DNA of 64,000 bases from Nodosilinea sp. FACHB-141. GTDB taxonomy: Bacteria > Cyanobacteriota > Cyanobacteriia > Phormidesmidales > Phormidesmidaceae. The stretch covers positions 124,001 to 188,000 of the forward strand of contig NZ_JACJPP010000018.1 of the NCBI RefSeq assembly GCF_014696135.1, read 5' to 3'. A model generated the notes under the pieces. The model searched no databases. It saw only the letters and a list, made by a program, of their open reading frames with translations, and was not told the DNA's origin. How positions within the stretch are numbered: position 1 is the stretch's first letter; every line of letters begins with the position of its first letter. Below, in pieces: positions 52,526 through 62,091 of the stretch. The position numbers were made by a program, and so were the translations under genes.

Positions 52526-53116
52526 ATGACCCACGCCACCGACATTCACACCCTGGCCCGCTGGATGGCGGCAGACTTTAGCAACCAGCAGCAGGCCTTC
52601 GAAAACCCGCCGCTGTTTGCCCACATCCGTGTCTGCATGCGCCCCCTGCCCACCGAAACCCTAGGTGGCCTAGGGCTTTACATTGAGCAGGCCTACGACT
52701 TTATGATCCAGCAGCCCTACCGCGCCCGAGGCATGAAGCTCATCCCCCAGGGCGATCACATTTTGATTGAGAACTACACCCTCAAGGACGCCGAAGCCTT
52801 CTACGGAGCCTCTCGCAATCTCGATCAGCTCTCAAAACTCACTGCTGACCATTTTGAAAAAACCCCTGGCTGCGACATGATTGTCCACTGGACAGGCCAC
52901 AGCTTTAAGGGAGCGGTTCAACCCGGCAAAGCCTGCATGGTTGAGCGCAACGGCAAGACTACCTATTTAGATAGCGAATTTGAAATCGACGCCGACCAAT
53001 TCGTCAGCTGGGACCGGGGCCGCGACCCAGAAACCCACGAGCACCTGTGGGGATCGTTGGCAGGGCCGTTTGAGTTTAAGCGGCGATCGAGCTTTGCGGA
53101 TGAAGTGAAGGAGTGA
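52526..53116 (+). CDS. cpcT: Phycobiliprotein chromophore lyase, CpcT/CpeT family
   Basis: 196 residues. The CpcT fold (lipocalin-like barrel) is shown by LARWMAADFSNQQQAF, HIRVCMRPLP, YIEQAYDFMIQQPYRARGMK and CDMIVHWTGHSFKGAVQPGK, ending in the family's HLWGSLAGPFEFKR. It attaches phycocyanobilin to Cys-153/155 of beta-phycocyanin or related sites. Its presence indicates phycobilisomes. The short gap to the VOC gene (77 bp) contains both promoters. Confidence 0.93.
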   Translation: MTHATDIHTLARWMAADFSNQQQAFENPPLFAHIRVCMRPLPTETLGGLGLYIEQAYDFMIQQPYRARGMKLIPQGDHILIENYTLKDAEAFYGASRNLDQLSKLTADHFEKTPGCDMIVHWTGHSFKGAVQPGKACMVERNGKTTYLDSEFEIDADQFVSWDRGRDPETHEHLWGSLAGPFEFKRRSSFADEVKE

Positions 53117-53225
53117 TGGGAGTAGAAGGGGTAATGGAGTGATGGGAGTAGAAGGGGTAATGGAGTGATCGGGTAATGGGGTAATGGTGTTCTCACTACT
53201 CCCCACCCCCCTACTCCATCACTCC
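53111..53225. repeat. 26-bp tandem repeat and inverted partner
   Basis: GAGTGATGGGAGTAGAAGGG then GTAATG is repeated exactly at 53111-53136 and 53137-53162, and in a shorter variant after 53163. The complementary TACTCCATCACTCC lies at 53212-53225, so it can fold back. It resembles the block at 21494-21612 and overlaps the end of cpcT. Confidence 0.75.
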
Positions 53226-53306
53226 ACAACACCAACTTGCCTCCCTGCCGCCACTGATCGCTATGATGGGGAACATCGCACCAGTGCAGCATTAGGAGTC
53301 AAGGAC

Positions 53307-55898
53307 GTGGAGTCCAAATATATCCCCGCAGACATCGAGAAGAAGTGGCAGCAGGCTTGGGCCGAGCAAGGGCTAGATCGGGCGATCGAGAATCCCGATC
53401 AGCCAAAATTCTACGCGCTGTCTATGTTTCCGTACCCGTCGGGGAACCTGCACATGGGTCATGTGCGCAACTACACGATTACAGATGTGGTGGCACGGGT
53501 GCGCCGCATGCAGGGCTACCGAGTGCTGCACCCCATGGGCTGGGATGCTTTTGGTCTACCAGCGGAAAATGCGGCGATCGATCGCGGCATTCACCCAGCC
53601 AAGTGGACATACCAAAATATTGCCCAGATGAGAGCGCAGCTGCAAGAACTGGGCCTCTCCTACGACTGGGAGCGCGAGGTAGCTACCTGTGCCCCCGACT
53701 ACTATCGCTGGACTCAGTGGATTTTCATTCAGATGCTGCAGATGGGGCTGGCCTATCAGAAAGAGGCGGCGGTCAACTGGGACCCCATCGACCAAACGGT
53801 GCTGGCCAACGAGCAGGTAGATAGCGAGGGCAAGTCGTGGCGATCGGGGGCGATCGTCGAGAAGAAGCTGCTGCGCCAGTGGTTCCTCAAAATTACCGAC
53901 TATGCCGAAGAGCTACTGCAAGATTTGAATAAGCTGCCCGGCTGGCCCGAGCGGGTTCGCACCATGCAGGCCAACTGGATCGGTAAATCGACCGGAGCGC
54001 GGGTAGTCTTCAAAAGCGAGGCGGGGGATGCCCTGCCCGTATTTACCACCCGGCCCGATACCCTGTGGGGGGCGACCTTTATGGTGCTGTCGCCCGAGCA
54101 TCCGCTGGTGGAGAAGCTGACTGCGCCCGATCGCGTTGCTGCCGTAGACGACTACCGCAAGGCCGCCGCCGCTAAAAGCGAGATCGATCGCACCGCCGAA
54201 GACCGTGAAAAAACCGGCGTGTGGACCGGCAGCTATGCCGTGAACCCCGTCAACGATGCCAAAATTCCCATCTGGATCGCAGACTACGTACTGATGGGCT
54301 ACGGCACTGGGGCGATTATGGCGGTGCCCGCCCACGACCAGCGCGACTTTGAGTTTGCTCGCAAGTTTGGCCTACCCATCAAGGTCGTGGTGCAACCGGT
54401 AGGGGAAACCATTGATGGCGACACCATGACTGCCGCCTGGGCCGGGGAAGGCGTCATGGTCAACTCTGGGCCGCTCAATGACATTCCCGCGGGTAAAGGT
54501 GAGGCTGAGAGCGTCCCAGCCGCCATTCACTGGCTCGAATCTAACGACAAAGGCCAAGGCGAAGCCAACTACCGCCTGCGCGACTGGCTGATTTCCCGCC
54601 AGCGCTACTGGGGGGTTCCTATCCCCGTGGTGCACTGCCCCGAGTGCGGCATTGTGCCGGTGCCTGACGAGCAGCTGCCGGTGACCCTGCCCGAGGATGT
54701 GGAATTTTCGGGGCGAGGAGCCTCGCCCCTGGCGCAGCTGGGCGACTGGGTGAATGTGCCCTGCCCCACCTGCAACCGCCCCGCCCGGCGCGAAACCGAC
54801 ACCATGGACACCTTTATCGACTCGTCCTGGTACTTTTTGCGCTACACCGATGCCAAAAACCCCGAGCAGGCCTTTGCCCAAGCCCAGGCCAACGGCTGGA
54901 TGCCGGTGGATCAGTATGTGGGCGGCATTGAGCACGCCATTTTGCACCTGCTTTATTCGCGGTTTATTACCAAGGTGCTGCGCGATCGCGGCCTGCTCTC
55001 CTGCGATGAACCCTTTGAGCGGTTGCTGACCCAGGGCATGGTGCAAAACACCACCTACAAAAACCCTAAGACCGGCAAATACGTCGCCCCGGAAAACGTC
55101 GCTGATCCTACGAACCCTGTGGATCCTGACACGGGCGACGCCCTAGAGGTGTTCTACGAAAAAATGTCGAAGTCGAAGTACAACGGCGTAGACCCCAAAT
55201 CGGTGCTGGCTAAGTACGGGGCCGACACCGCCCGCATGTTCATCCTCTTCAAAGCGCCCCCCGAGAAGGATTTGGAATGGGATGACGCTGACGTGGAGGG
55301 GCAGTTCCGCTTCCTCAACCGCGTCTGGCGACTGGTCACCGAATACCTCGCCAGCGTAGGGGCGAATGGTGGTTCGCCCTCCGGGGATACAGCCGCCGAT
55401 CTCTCCAAAGATGAGAAAACCCTGCGTCGCGCCATCCACACCGCCATTCAGGCAATCACCGAAGACATCGATGGCGACTACCAGTTCAACACCGCCGTCT
55501 CAGAGCTTATGAAACTCAGCAACGCCCTCACGGATTCTGCAGCCAAGAACTCCCCTGTCTATGCCGAGGGTGTGCGCGCGCTAGTGCTGCTGCTGGCCCC
55601 CTTTGCGCCCCACATGGCCGATGAACTGTGGCACCAGTTGGATAACACCGACTCGGTTCACCGCGCCCCCTGGCCTGTGTTTGACCCCGTTGCCCTAGTA
55701 GTCGATGAAATCACGCTGGTCATCCAAATTATGGGCAAAACGCGCGGCACTCTAGAGGTGCCCGCCGACTCCGACAAAGCGGCGCTAGAAACCTACGCCC
55801 GCGAATCTGAGGTCGCTCAGCGTTACCTGGAAGGCAAGGAGATCAAGAAAGTGATCGTGGTGCCAGGCAAGCTAGTGAACTTTGTAGTAGCGGGGTAA
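53307..55898 (+). CDS. leuS: Leucyl-tRNA synthetase
   Basis: 863 residues from the GTG at 53307, giving [20 protein letters not shown], the canonical start (AGGAGTCAAGGAC upstream). A longer frame to 53184 covers the repeat block. Class I motifs: [15 protein letters not shown] (HIGH) and KMSKSKYNG. The CP1 editing domain includes [20 protein letters not shown]. It charges tRNA(Leu). Confidence 0.97.
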   Translation: MESKYIPADIEKKWQQAWAEQGLDRAIENPDQPKFYALSMFPYPSGNLHMGHVRNYTITDVVARVRRMQGYRVLHPMGWDAFGLPAENAAIDRGIHPAKWTYQNIAQMRAQLQELGLSYDWEREVATCAPDYYRWTQWIFIQMLQMGLAYQKEAAVNWDPIDQTVLANEQVDSEGKSWRSGAIVEKKLLRQWFLKITDYAEELLQDLNKLPGWPERVRTMQANWIGKSTGARVVFKSEAGDALPVFTTRPDTLWGATFMVLSPEHPLVEKLTAPDRVAAVDDYRKAAAAKSEIDRTAEDREKTGVWTGSYAVNPVNDAKIPIWIADYVLMGYGTGAIMAVPAHDQRDFEFARKFGLPIKVVVQPVGETIDGDTMTAAWAGEGVMVNSGPLNDIPAGKGEAESVPAAIHWLESNDKGQGEANYRLRDWLISRQRYWGVPIPVVHCPECGIVPVPDEQLPVTLPEDVEFSGRGASPLAQLGDWVNVPCPTCNRPARRETDTMDTFIDSSWYFLRYTDAKNPEQAFAQAQANGWMPVDQYVGGIEHAILHLLYSRFITKVLRDRGLLSCDEPFERLLTQGMVQNTTYKNPKTGKYVAPENVADPTNPVDPDTGDALEVFYEKMSKSKYNGVDPKSVLAKYGADTARMFILFKAPPEKDLEWDDADVEGQFRFLNRVWRLVTEYLASVGANGGSPSGDTAADLSKDEKTLRRAIHTAIQAITEDIDGDYQFNTAVSELMKLSNALTDSAAKNSPVYAEGVRALVLLLAPFAPHMADELWHQLDNTDSVHRAPWPVFDPVALVVDEITLVIQIMGKTRGTLEVPADSDKAALETYARESEVAQRYLEGKEIKKVIVVPGKLVNFVVAG

Positions 55899-56270
55899 AG
55901 AGCCTGTTTTACAGTTCACCTTATGCAATACAGCGGCTTTCGCTGCGTGGTGCCGTTATTTAGTTTGGTTTAGCCTCTACCTGTCACGGTGGGCTTTAGC
56001 ACCAGCATCATTAGCGATCGCCGTATTTCCTCAATCCTCTGGTAGGGGTTAATCGACAGCTTTCGCTGAGTCAGCATTTGTCGTGACGTATCGTGGTACT
56101 AGCCTAGTTTTTGCTGATGCTGGTCATCGAAACACTGTATTTCTGCCGCATGGACCGCACCTTTGCTGACGTTATATAAACTCATGCAACTTTCACAAAG
56201 CCTAGGGGCACAATGAGCACAATGGCGGATGCGCCAGCTAAGTGAACTGCCCCCGTTCCACAGCCCCTTA
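55899..56270. other. Intergenic region, about 370 bp
   Basis: It separates leuS from the surface-polysaccharide operon. A plausible promoter, TTGCTGACGTTATATAAACT (56163-56182), lies about 90 bases before the wzt start. An open frame on the reverse strand (56099-56287) is not called. Confidence 0.45.
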
Positions 56271-57608
56271 ATGTCAGACTCAGTCATTCAAGTCGAGAAT
56301 CTCGGCAAAAAGTACGTACTTGGCCAGCAGCAACAGGGCAGCTCTCGCTATGTAGCCTTACGCGATGTCCTTGCTGATGGAGTCAAATCTTTTAGCCGTC
56401 GCCTGCGCCATCCGCTCAAGCCCAATGTCAAACATCAACACGACGAGTTTTGGGCGCTGAAGGACGTTTCTTTTGAGGTGAAACAGGGCGAAGTTGTCGG
56501 CATTATTGGCCGCAATGGGGCGGGCAAGTCCACACTGCTCAAAATTCTTAGCCGCATTACCGAGCCTACAACGGGGCGGGTTCGCCTATGGGGACGGGTG
56601 GCTAGTTTGTTAGAGGTGGGCACTGGGTTTCACCCTGAGCTAACTGGGCGCGAGAATATTTTTCTAAATGGCGCAATTTTGGGCATGAGCCGGGTAGAAA
56701 TTAATCGCAGGTTCGATGAAATCGTAGAGTTTGCAGAAGTCTCTAGGTTTTTAGACACGCCGGTTAAGCGCTATTCCAGCGGCATGTATGTGCGACTGGC
56801 CTTTGCCGTAGCCGCTCACCTAGAACCTGAGATTTTAGTGGTTGATGAAGTGCTGGCAGTAGGCGATGCCGCTTTTCAAAAAAAGTGCCTAGGAAAAATG
56901 GGTGATGTGGCCAAGCAAGAGGGTAGAACCGTTCTCTTTGTTAGCCACAACATGACCGCAGTAGAATCGCTATGCCAGACGGCGCTAATGCTGAGCGATG
57001 GGCAAGTGTCGTTTCGGGGCGATGCCCGTACTGCGATCGCTAAGTACGTCTCTGAGACCAATCTAGTTGCCTCAGCCTACGTTGACCTCTCAACCCGCTC
57101 AAAAGAGCGGTACGGCCCGAGGCAGTATGCAACCCTAAAAAGCCTCAGTCTTCTAGATGGTGACGGCAACTGTGTCACCACGCTCCAAATGGGGCAACCG
57201 GTCAACTTTAGACTTGAGATCGACTTTAAGATGCCAAGCGACAGCTATGAGATTGGCATTGCCATCTGCAATCTGCACGGCGTTAGGCTGCACTACTTAG
57301 TTTCTAACTGGGAAGATGATCTGAATGTGACTACTTCAGGTCCATATACGATTGAGGCTTCTGTACCCTCCATTCATTTGTTTCCAGGAGAATACTTGAT
57401 CAATGTCTGGGTCAAAAAGCAAGGAGAATCCTACGACGACGCCGTCCATGAGGCAACAGGATTTGCCGTTCAAGAGTCGCAAATTACCAATCGCTACGCT
57501 TATTTCGAGCGGTATTCCACCAACACGCAAGTCTATACACCTAGCCGGTGGCAAGCTTTTCAAGGCGACAATTTAGACAAGACCGTTCTTGCTCAAACCG
57601 AGCTGTAA
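56271..57608 (+). CDS. ABC transporter ATPase for polysaccharide export (Wzt type)
   Basis: 445 residues from the ATG at 56271. The nucleotide-binding half spans ~1-265, with Walker A IGRNGAGKSTLLK, signature YSSGMYVRLAFAV, Walker B ILVVDEVLAVGD and LFVSHNMTAV. The C-terminal half spans ~280-445 and is the Wzt carbohydrate-binding domain (beta-sandwich, NFRLEIDFKMPSDSYEIGIA and PGEYLINVWV). Such ATPases, with a Wzm permease, export O-antigen-type polymers from the cytoplasm. No Wzm gene is beside it in this window. It is the first gene of the pse operon. Confidence 0.9.
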   Translation: MSDSVIQVENLGKKYVLGQQQQGSSRYVALRDVLADGVKSFSRRLRHPLKPNVKHQHDEFWALKDVSFEVKQGEVVGIIGRNGAGKSTLLKILSRITEPTTGRVRLWGRVASLLEVGTGFHPELTGRENIFLNGAILGMSRVEINRRFDEIVEFAEVSRFLDTPVKRYSSGMYVRLAFAVAAHLEPEILVVDEVLAVGDAAFQKKCLGKMGDVAKQEGRTVLFVSHNMTAVESLCQTALMLSDGQVSFRGDARTAIAKYVSETNLVASAYVDLSTRSKERYGPRQYATLKSLSLLDGDGNCVTTLQMGQPVNFRLEIDFKMPSDSYEIGIAICNLHGVRLHYLVSNWEDDLNVTTSGPYTIEASVPSIHLFPGEYLINVWVKKQGESYDDAVHEATGFAVQESQITNRYAYFERYSTNTQVYTPSRWQAFQGDNLDKTVLAQTEL

Positions 57609-57641
57609 CAAAAGATCGCTACATATCGAAACCATCTACCC

Positions 57642-58658
57642 ATGAAAATTACTGAAGATACATCTATTTTAGTAACCGGCGGCACCGGTTCCTTTGGGAA
57701 AAAGTTTGTTGGCACTATCCTCGAAAAATTTCCTAATATCAAACGACTGGTTATCTACTCTAGAGACGAACTCAAGCAGTTTGAGATGGCCCAGATATTT
57801 CCTCAGTCAAAATATCCAGGCATTCGATATTTCATTGGTGATGTAAGAGATCAGCAGCGGCTAATTCGTGCCTTTGAACGGATTGACATTGTCATCCATG
57901 CGGCAGCCTTAAAACAGGTGCCCACCGCTGAATATAACCCGATGGAATGTATCAGAACAAATGTCTTAGGTGCTGAAAATGTGATCGAGGCATCCCTGAG
58001 TACCGGTGTTAAGAAGGTCATTGCTCTTTCTACCGACAAAGCAGCAGCCCCAATCAATCTTTACGGAGCTACTAAGCTTTGCTCAGACAAACTATTCATC
58101 GCCGCTAATAACATTAAGGGTATTCGCAACCTCAGCTTTTCCGTTGTTCGCTACGGCAATGTGATGGGCTCTCGCGGGTCGGTAATACCGTTTTTTTTGG
58201 ACAAGCGCAGGGAAGGTATTTTGCCTATCACAGACCCCGCCATGACTCGGTTTAATATTTCCCTTGAAGAGGGAGTTGATATGGTGCTTTGGGCGATTAA
58301 ACACGCATGGGGGGGAGAAATTTTTGTGCCGCGCATTCCATCTTATTTGATTACTGACGTGGCCAAGGCCATTGGCCCTGACTGTGAGTACCCAGTTGTA
58401 GGTATTAGGCCCGGTGAAAAAATTCACGAAGAGATGATTACAACCTCAGACTCTTTTACCACTGTAGACCTCGGCCATTACTACGCTATTTTGCCGATTC
58501 AGGGGGCGTACTCCATCGAAGAGTACTGTAAAAAGATGAATGCTAAGCCTGTAGAACCAGGGTTTAGCTACAACTCGGGACAAAACGAAAAATTTCTCAG
58601 CATTGGGGAGCTACAAAACCTCATCAAACTGCATATTGATCCTCACTTTTCTGTTTAA
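57642..58658 (+). CDS. pseB: UDP-N-acetylglucosamine 4,6-dehydratase (inverting), PseB
   Basis: 338 residues of the short-chain dehydrogenase fold. NAD(P) loop GGTGSFG (13-19), Asp132-Lys133 in STDKAAAP, and the YGATK box (Tyr141, Lys145). The family specificity comes from the D-K ... Y-x-x-x-K arrangement of PseB/FlaA1. It converts UDP-GlcNAc to UDP-2-acetamido-2,6-dideoxy-beta-L-arabino-hexos-4-ulose, the first step to pseudaminic acid. 33 bp after wzt and 3 bp before pseC. Confidence 0.92.
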   Translation: MKITEDTSILVTGGTGSFGKKFVGTILEKFPNIKRLVIYSRDELKQFEMAQIFPQSKYPGIRYFIGDVRDQQRLIRAFERIDIVIHAAALKQVPTAEYNPMECIRTNVLGAENVIEASLSTGVKKVIALSTDKAAAPINLYGATKLCSDKLFIAANNIKGIRNLSFSVVRYGNVMGSRGSVIPFFLDKRREGILPITDPAMTRFNISLEEGVDMVLWAIKHAWGGEIFVPRIPSYLITDVAKAIGPDCEYPVVGIRPGEKIHEEMITTSDSFTTVDLGHYYAILPIQGAYSIEEYCKKMNAKPVEPGFSYNSGQNEKFLSIGELQNLIKLHIDPHFSV

Positions 58659-58661
58659 CTG

Positions 58662-59828
58662 ATGGCACCTTTTATCCCCTATGGCCGGCAGAGCATTAGC
58701 CAGCAGGACATTGATGCCGTGGTTGCAGTGCTGAAGTCTGACTGGTTAACCCAAGGGCCTGCGATCGCCCAATTTGAGCAGGCCGTAGCCAACTACTGCG
58801 GCGTTAGCTATGCCGTAGCTGTCTCCAGCGCCACCGCAGCGCTCCACATTGCCTGCCTAGCTGCAGAGCTCGGCTCTAAAGATGCGCTTTGGACTTCGCC
58901 CAATACCTTTGTAGCCTCGGCCAACTGTGGTTTGTACTGCGGAGCCACAGTCAATTTTGTAGACATTGATGCTAAGACTTATAATCTCGACGTTGCCCTA
59001 CTAAAGCAAAAATTGAGCCGGGCGCAACAAGACGGCACCCTACCTAAGGTGGTCGTGCCCGTGCATTTTGCGGGGCAGTCTTGCGATATGGAGGCGATCT
59101 CTTCCCTCGCCCAACAGTACGACTTCACCGTGATCGAAGATGCTTCCCACGCTATTGGCGGGCAGTATCGGGGTAGGCCCGTGGGCTGCTGCCAGTTTTC
59201 CGACATGGCAGTGTTCAGCTTTCACCCGGTCAAAATTGTCACCACTGGGGAGGGCGGCATGGTGCTGACTAACCAAAAAGCTCTCTACGAAAAGCTCATT
59301 CACCTCCGCAGCCACGGTATTACCCGAGAGCCCGAGCAAATGCAGGGCGAAAGCCACGGCCCCTGGTACTACGAGCAGTTAGAGCTGGGATTTAACTATA
59401 GAATGACCGACATTCAAGCGGCTTTGGGAACCAGCCAAATGCAGCGGCTGCCCGCCTTTGTGCAGCGTCGTCAGATGCTGGCCGATCGCTACTTCGAACT
59501 CCTGCAAGGTTTGCCGATCATGCTGCCTGTTCAGCACCCTGAGACGGCCTCCAGCTGGCACCTGTTTGTGATTCGGCTTATGCTAAATACCCTTCAGCTG
59601 AGCCATCGGCAGGTGTTTGAAATCCTGCGGGACAAGGGTATTGGGGTAAACCTGCACTATATTCCTGTGCATACCCAGCCCTACTATCAAACCCTTGGTT
59701 TTCGGCCCGGCGACTTTCCAGAAGCAGAGCAATATTACCGCGAAGCTATAAGTCTGCCGCTGCACTACGAAATGAGCTTGGACGAGCAAGATTATATTGT
59801 CGATTGTTTACGGGCGTGCCTGACATGA
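58662..59828 (+). CDS. pseC: UDP-4-keto-sugar aminotransferase, PseC
   Basis: 388 residues of the DegT/DnrJ/EryC1 PLP family. The PLP lysine is Lys191 in FSFHPVKIVTTGEGG, and the ring-nitrogen acid is Asp160 in VIEDASHAIGG. It begins MAPFIPYGRQSISQQDIDAV, as PseC does. It transfers an amino group from glutamate to the PseB product. Its stop overlaps the next start (ATGA), so translation is coupled. Confidence 0.92.
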   Translation: MAPFIPYGRQSISQQDIDAVVAVLKSDWLTQGPAIAQFEQAVANYCGVSYAVAVSSATAALHIACLAAELGSKDALWTSPNTFVASANCGLYCGATVNFVDIDAKTYNLDVALLKQKLSRAQQDGTLPKVVVPVHFAGQSCDMEAISSLAQQYDFTVIEDASHAIGGQYRGRPVGCCQFSDMAVFSFHPVKIVTTGEGGMVLTNQKALYEKLIHLRSHGITREPEQMQGESHGPWYYEQLELGFNYRMTDIQAALGTSQMQRLPAFVQRRQMLADRYFELLQGLPIMLPVQHPETASSWHLFVIRLMLNTLQLSHRQVFEILRDKGIGVNLHYIPVHTQPYYQTLGFRPGDFPEAEQYYREAISLPLHYEMSLDEQDYIVDCLRACLT

Positions 59829-60562
59829 CGACAGCTATTATTGTGCAGGCCCGCATGACCTCAACTCGTTTACCCGGTAAGGTGCTTAAACCCGTGCTGG
59901 ATAAACCGCTGCTGGCCTATCAAATTGAGCGGCTCAAGCGGGTAAAAACCGCCAACAGCATTGTGATTGCCACCACTGAAAACGATTCTGACGACCCAAT
60001 TGTTGAGCTGTGCAAGGCCTTAGAGGTTGATTATTTTAGAGGCTCTGAGCAGGATGTTTTGTCGCGCTACTACGGGGCAGCTCAGGCCGCCCAAGCAGAT
60101 ATTGTGGTGCGTGTGACCTCAGACTGCCCACTAATTGATCCAGAGGTTATTGATGAGGTCATACAGGTTTATGTGGCCGAGTGCGATCGCTACGACTATG
60201 TCTCTAACGCGCTCAAGCGCACCTATCCACGGGGCATGGATACTGAGGTTTTGCCGACTTGGGCCTTAGAGCAAGCCTATCGCGAAGCCACCGAACCACC
60301 AGAGCGAGAACATGTGACGCCGTTTATCTACAACCACCCAGAGCGCTATTCTCTCGGCCATGTTATCTATTCCGAAGACCTCAGCCACCATCGCTGGACA
60401 GTAGATACCCCAGAAGATTTTGAGCTGATCAAGCGCATGTTAGAAGAACTTTACTCCCTCTCGCCTAAATTCGATTTGCAAGACTGTCTGCGGGTGATCG
60501 AAAGCCACCCCGACTGGTCGGCAATTAATGGCCACATTGAGCAAAAGCTGTACGGAATTTAG
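59825..60562 (+). CDS. pseF: Cytidylyltransferase, SpsF/PseF type
   Basis: 245 residues from the ATG at 59825 (a longer frame begins inside pseC). The nucleotidyltransferase start MTTAIIVQARMTSTRLPGKV and the VVRVTSDCPLIDPEVID metal/nucleotide segment match COG1861 (SpsF, cytidylyltransferase). In this position it should make CMP-pseudaminic acid, the activated sugar. It lacks some residues of the well-studied PseF, so equivalence is probable rather than proven. Confidence 0.83.
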   Translation: MTTAIIVQARMTSTRLPGKVLKPVLDKPLLAYQIERLKRVKTANSIVIATTENDSDDPIVELCKALEVDYFRGSEQDVLSRYYGAAQAAQADIVVRVTSDCPLIDPEVIDEVIQVYVAECDRYDYVSNALKRTYPRGMDTEVLPTWALEQAYREATEPPEREHVTPFIYNHPERYSLGHVIYSEDLSHHRWTVDTPEDFELIKRMLEELYSLSPKFDLQDCLRVIESHPDWSAINGHIEQKLYGI

Positions 60563-60564
60563 CT

Positions 60565-62079
60565 ATGCAGGTTTTGTTTCGAGCTGATGCATCTACACAA
60601 ATAGGAACAGGTCACGTAATGCGATGCCTAGCCTTGGCTCAAGCCTGCCTTGCTGAAGGGGGGCAAGCTCATTTTTTGATGGGGTGTGAAGGGGCTACCC
60701 TAGCGCAGCGGCTAACTGGTGAAGGAGTTGCAGTGAGCTATGGGTCTGTGCCATGGGCCAGCGAGGCCGATGCCCAAAACACCATTGCTCTAGCAAAAGA
60801 TTTGCAGGCTGATTGGGTTATCGTTGATGGCTACCACTTTGGTGCAGAGTACCAAAAATGGCTTAAGGATGTAGGGACAAAACTTTTAGTGCTGGATGAT
60901 TATGGCCACGCAACGCACTATTGGGCTGACATAGTCCTCAATCAAAATATTACTGCTGAGGAAGAAATTTACGCTAACCGGGAATCTTATACTAAGTTGT
61001 TGCTGGGCACTCGCTATGCATTGCTAAGAGAGGAGTTTTGGCCCTGGCGCAGTTGGAAACGGCAGATTACTCCTATAGCATCAAAGGTGCTGGTTACTTT
61101 GGGTGGATCTGACCCCAGCAACATTACTTTGGCCGTAATTCAGGCGTTGCAAAAGGCTGAGATTGCGGAGCTAGAGGCAGTTGTAGTAGCCGGAGCTAGC
61201 AACCCCCATTGTAGTGAGTTAGCCCAAGCAGTAAAAGGTTGGGAGAAAAGCATTACCTTGAAGCAAAACGTGACCAACATGCCTGAACTTATGGCTTGGG
61301 CTGATTTGGCAATTACAGCGGGCGGAAGCACCTGCTGGGAAACTGCTTTTATGGGATTGCCAAGCATGGCGATCCCATTGGTCGAGAACCAGACTGCAAT
61401 CGTGAAAACTCTCTCTAGCTTAGATGCCGTTGTTAGCATTAGCTCTCATGAAGCTTTTGAGATAAATTCTTTCGCTCATTGCTTAGAGAAATACCTTAAG
61501 CAGCAGGAGTTACGTTCGAGCCTATCGAAAAAATTCAGCAATTTAGTAGATGGATATGGCTCTGAGCGATTAGCGATGGTTCTACAGGAGAGTCTTATCA
61601 GGCTCAGACCTGTAAATGAAGAGGATTGCTCACTGCTCTGGCATTGGGCTAATGATCCAGTAACTAGAGCTTCTTCATTCTCGTCAGAATTGATTTCTTG
61701 GCACGAGCATATCCAATGGTTTAATGCCAAGATTAAATCTGAGAGTTGTACAATGTATATCGCTCTAAACAATAGAGATCAACCTGTTGGTTTAATTCGG
61801 TGTGAAGTTGATGCCAAAAATGAAGCCGTGGTCTCAATTAATATCGCTAGTCAATATAGAGGGATGGGTTACGCCAGTTCAATCATTGAAAAATCTTCCT
61901 CAAAGATGCTGAGAAACTCAAAACTGCATCAGTTGAATGCATATGTTAAGCAAGATAACTTGGCATCTATTAAAGCCTTCCTAAAGGCAGGATTTAAGCA
62001 AACTGACAAGCCGTCTTCAGAGACTAGCAATAGCAAGCCAAGTGCAATTCATTTAATAAAACAAAATCACTATTTTTAG
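60565..62079 (+). CDS. PseG-PseH fusion: UDP-sugar hydrolase plus N-acetyltransferase
   Basis: 504 residues. N-terminal PseG spans ~1-340 (RADASTQIGTGHVMRCLALA, with catalytic His17 as in the Campylobacter enzyme; GGSDPSNITL; AWADLAITAGGSTCWETAFM). A GNAT-type acetyltransferase spans ~345-504 (LIRLRPVNEEDCSLLWHWAN; acetyl-CoA loop SQYRGMGYASSIIE), which should be PseH. It would acetylate N4 and release UDP, giving 2,4-diacetamido-2,4,6-trideoxy-L-altrose. In most species these are separate genes. Base composition becomes clearly more AT-rich in the GNAT part (61.6-62.05 kb), unlike the first half. Confidence 0.9.
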   Translation: MQVLFRADASTQIGTGHVMRCLALAQACLAEGGQAHFLMGCEGATLAQRLTGEGVAVSYGSVPWASEADAQNTIALAKDLQADWVIVDGYHFGAEYQKWLKDVGTKLLVLDDYGHATHYWADIVLNQNITAEEEIYANRESYTKLLLGTRYALLREEFWPWRSWKRQITPIASKVLVTLGGSDPSNITLAVIQALQKAEIAELEAVVVAGASNPHCSELAQAVKGWEKSITLKQNVTNMPELMAWADLAITAGGSTCWETAFMGLPSMAIPLVENQTAIVKTLSSLDAVVSISSHEAFEINSFAHCLEKYLKQQELRSSLSKKFSNLVDGYGSERLAMVLQESLIRLRPVNEEDCSLLWHWANDPVTRASSFSSELISWHEHIQWFNAKIKSESCTMYIALNNRDQPVGLIRCEVDAKNEAVVSINIASQYRGMGYASSIIEKSSSKMLRNSKLHQLNAYVKQDNLASIKAFLKAGFKQTDKPSSETSNSKPSAIHLIKQNHYF

Positions 62080-62091
62080 TTTGGCAAACCC

